From Bacillota bacterium (GTDB lineage: Bacteria > Bacillota > Clostridia > Acetivibrionales > DSM-1351), in assembly GCA_023409265.1 (NCBI GenBank), contig JAEYHZ010000024.1:110617-174616 (forward strand): DNA of 64,000 nucleotides. The letters run 5' to 3'. Below are positions 52,985 through 60,928 of the stretch, piece after piece. Position numbers and translations under genes: made by a program. A model generated the notes under the pieces. That model ran no database searches. It worked only from the letters and a program-made list of their open reading frames with translations, and was not told the origin of the DNA. Position 1 is the first letter of the stretch. Every line of letters begins with the position of its first letter.

Positions 52985-55159
52985 TTATTTTTTATTGGAG
53001 AGGAATCTGTCCACTACCTGCTGCCTGTACTCCTTTGATAAGGATGCAAAAAATGCCGAATAACCCGTAACCCGCACTACAAGATCAGGATGTCTGGAGG
53101 GATCTTCATGGGTCTCCAACAGTTTTTTCCCTGTAAGGCAGTTCAGATTGATGAGGGTTCCTCCCATCTGATTATGAGTATGTATCAGGGAAATCAGCGC
53201 GTCTATCCCTCCGACCTTTCCCAGCATATCGGTATCAATATCCAGGTGCAGAGGTGAAGAATTGCCGTAGCCCGGCTGCAAAGCTGCTACGGCATTGGCT
53301 TTTAACGACGGTGAGAAGGAGTCGACTCCTGCTGCAAAACCCGGATCAGGTTCGTTGGAATGTGATATGGCTTCTCCGGCCTTTCTGCCGTTTGGTGTAG
53401 CAGGAAGCTTTGCACCAAGTTCTCCTATATTCCCGTGTGAAAACATGCCGGGAATTATGGGAAGATTGTATTTTGGCGTACCCTCGTGCTTACAGCACCA
53501 GACATAGTGATCCCTTATTCTGTCAGCCCACTTCTGCGCTCCGGAGCCCGGGCAGCCAAGCCGGCTGATATTCTTCAGCATAAGGCGGATATTTTCAGCC
53601 CCTTCATAGTTGTTGTCAAGAACGTCAAACAATTCTTCCCATGTAAGCCTGCCTTCATTTACAACACGCTGCTCAATAGCTGCAAAGGAATCGGCAACAG
53701 TAGCCATCCCCACGCCGTCAATATTGAAGTTAAGAATATCCACTCCGCCCTCGGAACAGTTAAGGCCCCTCTCAACCGGGCCGTGCATGAAAAGATTGTA
53801 GACAAGCTCGGGCATATTTCTTCCGACAACCTCGTAGTGCTTGTCATAGCCTGACTTGATACTGTCCACTATAACCTTGGTGTGATGGCAGAACCTGTCA
53901 AACAGTGCCTCCAGCGACGGCTCTCCATGCCTTATATCCTCCATGGCGTAGTGGAAGGCAAACCCGAGATTGCAGCGGGTAACATCCTGAAGGGGATATT
54001 CTCTTCCGGGTATGGCTGTCCAGTTGCACCCTACCTTTGCCCTCATACGTGCCAGTTGAAGCGGATATCCGTTCTTTGCATAGCCCTGCTCACAACCGAT
54101 GTTGCAGGAATAGCTCACACCCGTGCCATCCTCCAGCATATATTCCAGAGAACGCCTGAGCAATTGGGGGTTGACATTGTCATGAACTCTAAGAGCAATA
54201 TTTGAAGGAATGCGCAGGTAATGCATTGCATCCAGTATGATAAAGGACATACGGCTGGTCATATCTCTGCTGCCGTCAGGTGTCAGCCCGGCGATCTGTG
54301 AATAATGGGTATCGTTGAAAAACAGGCTGGCTACACACCATACTGCCTGTTCATCGGTAAGTATTCCCGACTTCAGGTCCTTTTCATAGTAGGGCCTCAA
54401 AACCTCGTCCAGCTGATCGAGGGCCCCTCCTGCACAATAAGTGCGGTCAAGAGTCTGAAAGTGTGCAATGAACTGGCAGGCTTCCCTCAGTGTTCTGGGT
54501 GGATTGTTCACCAGCCACTGGTTGATTTCAGCTATCTCTAGAAGATTTTTCTTTGTATCCTGGTCTCTTTCCTCCTCTGCCATTCTCCTTGCTTCCACAG
54601 CAAGAGCACCGGTCCATTCCTGCATACCCAGCACGACCTGTTCCTCTCCGTCATAGAAGGAGGTATCTGCGGGCGAATTGAACTCCCTGTAATATCTTAT
54701 TTTATCCAGCAGCCCGCCCCAGCCCAGCTTAAGGCCTATGGTTATATCTCCTGCACAGTGGTTCATGCCCCCGAAGCCCGGAAAGGTATTATATTTTGCC
54801 CATACCTCCTGCAGCTCGGCGGGCCGGTCCTCGGGAATTATTCCAAGCTGTATGAAATTCTGCAAAGGTCCCACCCAGGCTCCCGCAAGTGCACTGTTTT
54901 TATTTATGTATTTGGGGATTTCATTGAAAAATCTTCTTAAGTGCTCTCCTATGGCCACATAGCCATATACAAGTCCCGAGGGATGATTTGGCCTTGCTTC
55001 GAATTTGAAATCCGGATAGTGGACAAAACCCCAGTCGTCAAAATCCTGATGCCCGATTTGCTTTCTCTTGAATTCATTGATTTTCAGTTTGTCTTCACGG
55101 AGACCATTAATCCTTTGTAAATATAATTGTGATAATATAACTCTGTCAGTTTGTAACAT
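52985..55159 (-). CDS. Glycyl radical enzyme of unassigned function
   Basis: A 724-residue PFL-like enzyme. The C-terminal glycyl radical motif is VVRVTGYSAFF with Gly699. The catalytic loop is best matched by VGCNWTAIPGRE with Cys378: C+7 Gly and C+8 Arg align with the C...GK pattern of PFL and CutC, and the Cys-to-Gly distance (321) fits the family. The usual dehydratase or decarboxylase motif Cys-x-Glu is absent; position +2 is Trp. The reaction is therefore not assigned. GGGGGAG supports the ATG at 55159. It is downstream of its activase by 22 bp and is followed by the glutaminase-A-like gene. Confidence 0.88.
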   Translation of the reverse strand: MLQTDRVILSQLYLQRINGLREDKLKINEFKRKQIGHQDFDDWGFVHYPDFKFEARPNHPSGLVYGYVAIGEHLRRFFNEIPKYINKNSALAGAWVGPLQNFIQLGIIPEDRPAELQEVWAKYNTFPGFGGMNHCAGDITIGLKLGWGGLLDKIRYYREFNSPADTSFYDGEEQVVLGMQEWTGALAVEARRMAEEERDQDTKKNLLEIAEINQWLVNNPPRTLREACQFIAHFQTLDRTYCAGGALDQLDEVLRPYYEKDLKSGILTDEQAVWCVASLFFNDTHYSQIAGLTPDGSRDMTSRMSFIILDAMHYLRIPSNIALRVHDNVNPQLLRRSLEYMLEDGTGVSYSCNIGCEQGYAKNGYPLQLARMRAKVGCNWTAIPGREYPLQDVTRCNLGFAFHYAMEDIRHGEPSLEALFDRFCHHTKVIVDSIKSGYDKHYEVVGRNMPELVYNLFMHGPVERGLNCSEGGVDILNFNIDGVGMATVADSFAAIEQRVVNEGRLTWEELFDVLDNNYEGAENIRLMLKNISRLGCPGSGAQKWADRIRDHYVWCCKHEGTPKYNLPIIPGMFSHGNIGELGAKLPATPNGRKAGEAISHSNEPDPGFAAGVDSFSPSLKANAVAALQPGYGNSSPLHLDIDTDMLGKVGGIDALISLIHTHNQMGGTLINLNCLTGKKLLETHEDPSRHPDLVVRVTGYSAFFASLSKEYRQQVVDRFLSNKK

Positions 55160-55181
55160 CGATACTCCCCCATATTCCATA

Positions 55182-56075
55182 TTATGTTTTAACTGCATTC
55201 AAGCCTTCATTTACCAGTATTTCAACAGCTCTGTCCACCATAGCTTCAGTAGGAACTTCAACTGCCTTCAGCTCATTGTCCATACCCAGCGCCGAATATT
55301 TGTTGTCACCCAGCTTATGATAGGGCATGACTTCAACCCTGCTTATGTTCAAAGGCTTAAGTATCCCGGCAATTCCGGGAATTTGTCCGTCATTGCACCC
55401 CGGAACAAAAGGTATCCTTATAAGTATTTCTTTTCCTGAAGCCGAAAGCTTTTCCAGATTATTCAGGATACGGACGTTGTCGGCACCTGTCAGCTGCTTG
55501 TGTACAGCCGGATCGGCTGCTTTTATGTCATACAGAAACAGACCGGTCACAGGCAGTATCCTTTCAAAGCTGCTCCAGGGAACATTTCCGGCCGTATCTA
55601 CCGCCGTATGTATACCTTTTTCATTGCAGCGTTTCAGTATTTCATACAAAAATTCTATCTGAAGCATACATTCCCCGCCCGAAAAAGTGACTCCGCCTTT
55701 TGAGTTTTTGTAATACAAATAATCCTCCATAATGGAATCAAATACATAATCCGCATCCACCCGTTTGCCTACGGCAGTTATGGCATTGGCAAAGCATACA
55801 TCGGCACAGGCCAGACATCCGCTGCATTTGGACCTGTTTATCATATGCAGCTGCTTTTCATCAAGGATATGGACACCATTTGGGCATGCCTTGAAACAGG
55901 CTCCGCAACCGATGCACCGGTCGGAATAAAACTCGATCTGGTTCTTCGGTGATATTGATTCCGGGTTATGGCACCATTTGCAGCTGAGGTTGCAGCCTTT
56001 AAAAAATACGGTAGTTCTTACTCCCGGACCGTCATAAATAGAAAAATGTTGTATGTTGAATATATTTCCTTCCAT
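55182..56075 (-). CDS. Glycyl radical enzyme activating enzyme (radical SAM)
   Basis: A 297-residue radical SAM activase. The [4Fe-4S]-SAM motif is CNLSCKWC (about 28-35). Two extra ferredoxin-type clusters follow (CIGCGACFKACP and CSGCLACADVC, about 54-96), as in activases of the dehydratase and decarboxylase classes rather than PFL-AE. GGVTFSGGECMLQ (about 126-138) is the SAM-binding GGE motif. It should install the Gly radical in the enzyme encoded next. No strong ribosome site is visible at proper spacing; AGGAAAGG lies 17 bases before the ATG. Confidence 0.92.
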   Translation of the reverse strand: MEGNIFNIQHFSIYDGPGVRTTVFFKGCNLSCKWCHNPESISPKNQIEFYSDRCIGCGACFKACPNGVHILDEKQLHMINRSKCSGCLACADVCFANAITAVGKRVDADYVFDSIMEDYLYYKNSKGGVTFSGGECMLQIEFLYEILKRCNEKGIHTAVDTAGNVPWSSFERILPVTGLFLYDIKAADPAVHKQLTGADNVRILNNLEKLSASGKEILIRIPFVPGCNDGQIPGIAGILKPLNISRVEVMPYHKLGDNKYSALGMDNELKAVEVPTEAMVDRAVEILVNEGLNAVKT

Positions 56076-56238
56076 ATGCCGATGAGTTTCATCCTTTCCT
56101 ACCTCAAAGGTATTATTTATTTAGTCTGTTTGTCTTTCTTTGTGCTTTGATTTTATTGGCTCTGGGATTCACCAATAATTGTTATGATTTTTTAACATCA
56201 GCCTCCTTTTTATTTGTTTTTATATATTATATGTCAAA

Positions 56239-56480
56239 TATTTGTTATGTTCATTATATATTATATGTTTGTTATAATCAATTTATTTTTTTATTTTTTC
56301 ATATTTCTATTTATTTGTCATATCCACCATTGAATCAATTCTCATGCAGGCAGGATGCGGAAAATCAGGCAATTCAGACATACAACACCTTATATCACTT
56401 GTTTTCATTCCTTGATTATTACCATAATTTCCTTAACATAAATAAAAGCATTGACATATTTGTTATATTTGTCATAATAT
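56239..56480. promoter_or_regulatory. Divergent control region with repeated TTTGTTAT sites and a promoter
   Basis: TTTGTTAT occurs at 56241-56248, 56268-56275 and 56459-56466. The last lies in an imperfect palindrome (GACA...TGTC, 56453-56473) between TTGACA (56451-56456) and TAATAT (56475-56480), which form the likely GntR-gene promoter. AraR-type regulators bind ATTTGT-containing palindromes, so autoregulation and repression of the activase operon are likely. The region 56076-56517 is extremely AT-rich and holds no gene. Confidence 0.6.
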
Positions 56481-56517
56481 ATAATAGTACATTATTAACA
56501 GGGAAGGATCTGTGAAT

Positions 56518-57744
56518 ATGAAGAATGAATCAAGAACACCGTTGTATGCAATGATTAAAGATTACATAAAAAAGCAGATAGCCGATGGAGCTTTCAAAGT
56601 GGATGACAGACTCCCTCCTGAAGTTGAACTTATGAAAACCTTCAATGTAAGCAGGATTACCGTAACCAAAGCTCTTACAGAAATGGCTGATGAAGGTATA
56701 GTTTACAGGATACCCGGAAGAGGCACTTACGTGAGCGGGAGCTTCAGCAGCCAAGCCAATACTTCTGAAGCAAATGAGTCAATGACAAAAGACCCGACAC
56801 ATGATAAAACCGCAGTTATTGAAAGCCGTCCGGAAGGCTCAGGCCTGATCGGTTTTACCATTCCCACTCTTGAGGACTATTTCTCGACGAATATTCTTAA
56901 CGGTATAAAGAAGGCACTTGACGAAAGAGGCTATTCCCTGCTTATACAGATAACCTTCGACAAGGCAAAGGAAGAGCAGGCAATAAGGAATTTTATTAAA
57001 TTTGGCGTTGATGGAATAATCATCTTTCCTGTGGATCAGGAAACCTACAACGAAGAAATACTTGCTTTGAAAGTGAATCACTTTCCCTTTGTGCTGGTGG
57101 ACCGTTATCTGCCAGGAATTGATACCAGTTTTGTAATTTCAAACAACGTACTGGGCGGAAGACTGGCTGTATCCCATTTATATGAGCTCGGCCACAGAAA
57201 CATTGCAATCTGCACAAGTACAATGCTTCCCACCTCTTCAACAGGAGACCGTATAGCCGGCTACCTTAATGAATTGGCCGAAAGAGGAATAAAGGAAAAT
57301 CCCGACTTGATTATAAAAGATATTGATGTATCCAAATTCGATGGCGGCCTGGACAGTGTATTTAAAGGAGATATAGTCGCTACAGAGAACAACGGAAATA
57401 ACCTGCGCCTTATAGAGGTTATCAGGAAAAGAAAAGCTACTGCCTTCATTGCCACAGACGGCAAAACTGCAGTTTATATTTCAAAGGTCTGTGAACACCT
57501 GGGGCTCCGAATTCCTGAAGACATATCACTGATATGTTTTGACGATCCTTTATATACCCCCTTTAACTCAAGCTTTTTCACATACGTAAAACAATCGGAA
57601 AGAGCAATGGGTTACAAAGCCGGTGAAATAATGGCCGATCTGCTGAAACCGGAAAAGAAGGAACATAATCCGGAATACCATAAAGTCATTCTGGATCCGG
57701 AATTAGTGGTGAGAAAATCCTCAGGTCCTGTCAGAAAGAAATAA
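56518..57744 (+). CDS. GntR-LacI fusion regulator (AraR-like)
   Basis: A 408-residue regulator with an N-terminal GntR winged helix (about 8-75; LPPEVELMKTFNVSRITVTKALTEMADEGI) and a C-terminal LacI-type periplasmic-binding-like sensor (about 118-402; GLIGFTIPTLEDYFS to the end). This is the AraR layout, in which sugar binding releases DNA. The ligand is unknown. ATG at 56518 or GTG at 56512 could be the start; GGAAGG precedes both. It is divergent from the activase / radical enzyme operon and is the likely repressor. Confidence 0.9.
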   Translation: MKNESRTPLYAMIKDYIKKQIADGAFKVDDRLPPEVELMKTFNVSRITVTKALTEMADEGIVYRIPGRGTYVSGSFSSQANTSEANESMTKDPTHDKTAVIESRPEGSGLIGFTIPTLEDYFSTNILNGIKKALDERGYSLLIQITFDKAKEEQAIRNFIKFGVDGIIIFPVDQETYNEEILALKVNHFPFVLVDRYLPGIDTSFVISNNVLGGRLAVSHLYELGHRNIAICTSTMLPTSSTGDRIAGYLNELAERGIKENPDLIIKDIDVSKFDGGLDSVFKGDIVATENNGNNLRLIEVIRKRKATAFIATDGKTAVYISKVCEHLGLRIPEDISLICFDDPLYTPFNSSFFTYVKQSERAMGYKAGEIMADLLKPEKKEHNPEYHKVILDPELVVRKSSGPVRKK

Positions 57745-57840
57745 ACCTTTGTGTCTTGTTTTCACGGCAGAAACTAAATTTGATACCACTACGGTGTTTA
57801 TCATTTTTTCCGGTGCTTTATTGCTTATTTCTTTCAACAT

Positions 57841-57878
57841 AAATAAAACTCAGGAAACAAGCTTCTTGAGTTTTATTT
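57841..57878. terminator. Terminator between the GntR gene and Spo0E-like copy B
   Basis: AAATAAAACTCAGGAA pairs with TTCTTGAGTTTTATTT. It is closely similar to the terminator at 21574. A/T runs on both sides suggest it serves both convergent genes. Confidence 0.87.
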
Positions 57879-57918
57879 ATTCCCATATTAAGTATTTTGA
57901 CAGCCCCAAAACAGCTCA

Positions 57919-58095
57919 TTACCAAATCCTACGGTATGTCCTGTTAATATACTCCAATATCAATTCATCAAATTTTAAACTGAGCTCCATTAATTCACTT
58001 AAGTTAGATTGTATCGAACCACTATCATCAACAACAGCATTCATTAGAGCCCTAATTTCTTCAATCTCAGCCTTTAGCTCCATAATTCTATCCAT
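57919..58095 (-). CDS. Spo0E-like small aspartyl-phosphate phosphatase homologue, copy B
   Basis: A 58-residue paralogue of the protein at 35854 (MDRIMELKAEIEEIRALMN...), sharing most of its sequence. The Spo0E-type signature is SLKFDELILEY, which keeps the Asp that copy A lacks, so this copy is the better candidate for an active Spo0A phosphatase. AAAAGGTG precedes the ATG as in copy A. It is part of the second regulatory module. Confidence 0.76.
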   Translation of the reverse strand: MDRIMELKAEIEEIRALMNAVVDDSGSIQSNLSELMELSLKFDELILEYINRTYRRIW

Positions 58096-58246
58096 AGCTA
58101 CACCTTTTAAGTAAGTTATTGTACTATCTTTCTGACATATTCAACATAAAAAGTCAGTTCAATAATTATAGTACCTTAGCACATTGCATTAATAGACTTA
58201 GGAATATAATCAATAAAAAATGTTCTATTTTCAATTGAGGTTTTTC

Positions 58247-58494
58247 ATTAAAATATATTGGCACAATGATTCAAAGAATATAATTGGAAAAAGAGTAAGA
58301 GCAGAAAGAATGAATACAGGTCACCCCTATTACCAAGCAGGATTTGTCAGCCAGACTTGATGTTTTAGGCCATAATATAGGCTGTGTTCCAATAAGTAAA
58401 ATTGAGTCGGCCATATATTCGTGGCGGGTTACATGGTTGTGGGTCTGGCTAAGTCTTTGAATGTGTGGGGTTAAGTAGCTGTTGCGGGGAAGAG
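58247..58494 (+). pseudogene. Degenerate XRE gene (copy-B counterpart of 36169)
   Basis: The DNA matches the 36169 gene along its length, but the start codon is ATT instead of ATG, an extra base near 58320 shifts the frame before the helix-turn-helix, and further indels follow. The operator upstream has kept the GTTCTA arm (about 58222-58227) but lost the TAGAAC arm. The gene is broken and no functional product is expected. Confidence 0.8.
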
Positions 58495-58762
58495 ACCTCC
58501 TCTGTATCAACCATATATTGGCAAAGCAATCCGAAGCCCATTTATTATTTAAATTGATGTTTTGGTTTGTGCGCATATCTCAATTATGCCTTACCTGCCT
58601 TAACAATCTTACCCACCTTGCTAATTCTCCAACATGTATTTTATATTTACCTCTGCGGTACAGCAAAAGTACAACGTACAAACTGAAGCAGATTTGAATA
58701 AATATGATAGCGTACTCCAAGTTTTAAGCTACACACTGTGAATATACTGCTCTATTTTCTTT

Positions 58763-58996
58763 TCAGCCGTCACTTCCAACCCCACTGACATAAAAAACTT
58801 CTCCCAGCTCCTTGCAAAAATATGTACATACTCGCAGCATCAATCCCGGTCCCGGAGAAAACCTCTGGTTCTCCATTTTGCAGAGGTATGCACGGCTTAC
58901 TTCCAGTATCTCTGCAAGCTCATCCTGGGTAATTCCCTTTGCCTGACGGAATTTCCGGATATTGTTTTTTACTGGAATGTTTTTTATTTGAATCAC
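58763..58996 (-). CDS. XRE-family regulator, 77 residues (module copy B)
   Basis: Paralogue of the 36470 gene with the same HTH (TQDELAEILEVSRAYLCKMENQRFSPGPG). Differences gather at the two ends. GTG start at 58996. It follows the 60-residue XRE gene with 19 bp between. The 58495-58762 stretch after it has no counterpart in copy A and no gene that I recognise. Confidence 0.78.
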   Translation of the reverse strand: MIQIKNIPVKNNIRKFRQAKGITQDELAEILEVSRAYLCKMENQRFSPGPGLMLRVCTYFCKELGEVFYVSGVGSDG

Positions 58997-59015
58997 CTCT
59001 ATGCACTTTTTGATT

Positions 59016-59198
59016 TTACTCGTAAAATTCTGTCCAATTAAAACCTAAGACCTGAGCTATTGCTTTAGCAGTGTCTGGTGAAGGCCGCGCACTTCCCGTC
59101 TCAAATTTACTAATTAAACTTCTTTCGACACCAACAGCCTCTGCGAGCTCTACTTGGGTTAATCCGAAGTTTTCTCTCAATGTTTTTAGCCATTTCAT
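59016..59198 (-). CDS. XRE-family regulator, 60 residues (module copy B)
   Basis: An almost bare XRE domain: MKWLKTLRENFGLTQVELAEAVGVERSLISKFETGSARPSPDTAKAIAQVLGFNWTEFYE, ending at TAA. The C-terminal half matches copy A, but the HTH (VELAEAVGVERSLISKFETG) differs from copy A (ENVANMAGVDVTTINKIELG). GAGGTGAT precedes the ATG. It is divergent from the XRE gene at 59340 across a new set of palindromic operators. Confidence 0.82.
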   Translation of the reverse strand: MKWLKTLRENFGLTQVELAEAVGVERSLISKFETGSARPSPDTAKAIAQVLGFNWTEFYE

Positions 59199-59219
59199 AT
59201 TTAATCACCTCAGTATGTA

Positions 59220-59313
59220 GTGAAGTAACTTCACATTTATTATACGTGCAGTTACTTCACATTGTCAATAGCAATGTTCAATTATTTCACATTTACAAGT
59301 GAATATAATTCAC
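59220..59313. promoter_or_regulatory. Palindromic operators, GTGAA-N5-TTCAC type
   Basis: Perfect sites at 59220-59234 and 59299-59313, a one-mismatch site at 59246-59260 (26 bp from the first, as in copy A) and a weaker site at 59276-59290. The 15-bp 5-5-5 design equals copy A, but the arm sequence is unrelated to TAGAC/GTCTA. Confidence 0.82.
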
Positions 59314-59339
59314 ATACAATATTTTAAAGAGGTGTAGAA

Positions 59340-59684
59340 ATGGAAGAAAAAATACTTCGTAACTTAAGACAATCAAAAAAATTAACTCAAGCGGATATGG
59401 CTTCAGTCCTAGAAATTGAAAGAAGTACATATACCAAATACGAATCCGGGAAAAGCAAGCCTGATTCTGTTATGTTAAAAAAAATTGCTGACTACTTTGA
59501 AGTATCTGTTGATTATCTTCTTGGCCGCACCAACATTAAGAATTCGCACGATTTAAAAACTCAAACAAAGTCCAGTCATAACCTTGATATTTCTGGATTA
59601 CCCGAGGAAGCAATCAAGCAGGTTGAAGATTATATTGAATATATAAAGCAGAAGTATAATTCGGATGGGAGTTTGAAGAAATAG
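59340..59684 (+). CDS. XRE-family regulator, 114 residues (module copy B)
   Basis: XRE domain (QADMASVLEIERSTYTKYESGKSKP) and a C-terminal part almost identical to copy A (SSHNLDISGLPEEAIKQVEDYIEYI). AAAGAGGTG precedes the ATG. Together with the divergent 60-residue XRE gene it forms the second switch-like pair. As in copy A, the HTH, but not the tail, has diverged. Confidence 0.88.
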   Translation: MEEKILRNLRQSKKLTQADMASVLEIERSTYTKYESGKSKPDSVMLKKIADYFEVSVDYLLGRTNIKNSHDLKTQTKSSHNLDISGLPEEAIKQVEDYIEYIKQKYNSDGSLKK

Positions 59685-59976
59685 GTTTCCCTCGTTTAAA
59701 TGTTCTTTCTTAACTTGCGTTGGTTTTTGATAAGATGCTTTTTGTTTTATCTATTGCACCTTTAAATAAAGTACAAATTCCATTAGCTAACTATATATCA
59801 TAAAACTTTCTGACGTTATAAACTTCGAAAACCTTTATTTTCATTGTAACTCCCAATTAATCGAACTCTGACTTCATCCTTACCATGATTCTAGTTCAAT
59901 TAGTACGTAAGTTGTAAAGCACCTCATATTAAAGCATTATCAAGGTTTATAATTATACCTAATTCTTTAAGTATCC
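59685..59976. other. Gene-free stretch before the IS66 element
   Basis: No gene recognised. A short match (about 17 bp near 59866-59885, TGACTTCATCCTTACCA) resembles the 3' end of the 57-residue gene at 37412, which may be a relic of that gene in this module copy. Confidence 0.35.
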
Positions 59977-60087
59977 GTAAATGGTAAACCTCACGTGCCT
60001 ACAAATGTATAGCCAAATGTGCGATAATCGTGAAAAGTGTGAATAGTTGGCACCAACTTTTCACACTTTTCACAAGGAGGGCACACT

Positions 60088-60441
60088 ATGGATACAAGAT
60101 TGGCAACTACAAACATTCGAATTCAGCAATGGGCAGCTGTTTTCAAGACAAAAGCTGAGTCGGGATTGACAGTAGATGAATACTGTGACCAGAATGGTAT
60201 TACCCGGAATGCTTATTACTACTGGCTCAGAAGAGCCAGAGCTGCAGCATTGAAAAATACTCAGACAACCTTTGTGGAATTGAAAGCTCCGGAAACAGAG
60301 GCTTTTCCACAAATACCAACGGCTATTCATTCTTTTATACCCCAGCTTACCATAGAAAAGAATGGTCTTGTTATCGGGGTCAATTCTAATACACCGAAAG
60401 AGCTGCTTGCACTGGCATTAGAGGCTGTCTTCTATGTTTAA
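60088..60441 (+). CDS. tnpA: IS66 TnpA (Orf1) protein
   Basis: A 117-residue protein with the IS66 Orf1 signature: an N-terminal HTH-like part (IRIQQWAAVFKTKAESGLTVDEYCDQNGITRNAYYYWLRRAR), then a variable tail. AAGGAGG precedes the ATG. It overlaps tnpB by 8 bp, typical of translational coupling in this family. Accessory DNA-binding role in transposition. Confidence 0.9.
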   Translation: MDTRLATTNIRIQQWAAVFKTKAESGLTVDEYCDQNGITRNAYYYWLRRARAAALKNTQTTFVELKAPETEAFPQIPTAIHSFIPQLTIEKNGLVIGVNSNTPKELLALALEAVFYV

Positions 60442-60790
60442 TGATGCAACTGGCTTCAAGCGCATCTTCATTGCCTGTGGATATACTGACTTACGGCGTG
60501 GCATTGATGGTCTGGCTGCGACTATCAAAAATGACTTCCACATGGATCCCTATGAACAAGGAAATATTTTCTTGTTCTGCGGCAGGCGTACCGATCGTAT
60601 GAAAGCATTGGTTTATGAGGGACATGGATTTGTCCTCGTGTATAAGCGCTTAGCCAACGGACGGTTCCAATGGCCCCGCAACGAGGTCGAGGTAAAAGCA
60701 ATCACTACCCAGCAATATCGGTGGTTGATGGACGGCCTTGTCATTGAGCAGAAAAAGACAATAAAAAAGGTAACTCCCAACCTGATTTAA
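60434..60790 (+). CDS. tnpB: IS66 TnpB (Orf2) protein
   Basis: A 118-residue protein with the family core TGFKRIFIACGYTDLRRGIDGLAATIKNDFHMDPYEQGNIFLFCGRRTDRMKAL and GRFQWPRNEVEVKAIT, and full family length. It is required for IS66 transposition with unknown biochemical role. It overlaps tnpA. Confidence 0.92.
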   Translation: MFNDATGFKRIFIACGYTDLRRGIDGLAATIKNDFHMDPYEQGNIFLFCGRRTDRMKALVYEGHGFVLVYKRLANGRFQWPRNEVEVKAITTQQYRWLMDGLVIEQKKTIKKVTPNLI

Positions 60791-60928
60791 TGGATCTGTC
60801 ACGATATATGTTTGTACCTTAATAGCTTCATATTTGTTATCCGATTCCATATCTTTATTATCGCTGAATTACCGCTGAAGCGCCTATAAATACTGGCTTT
60901 TTGGTTGATTTTGTGGTATACTTAAACT

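Noticed and set aside
53850..54130. Alternative catalytic Cys in SYSCNIGCEQG of the radical enzyme
   Set aside because: Neither Cys is followed at +7/+8 by the Gly-Lys/Arg seen in the family, whereas the Cys in VGCNWTAIPGRE is.
58271..58576. 101-residue minus-strand frame over the decayed XRE gene
   Set aside because: It is antisense to the pseudogene, has no ribosome site and no family features.
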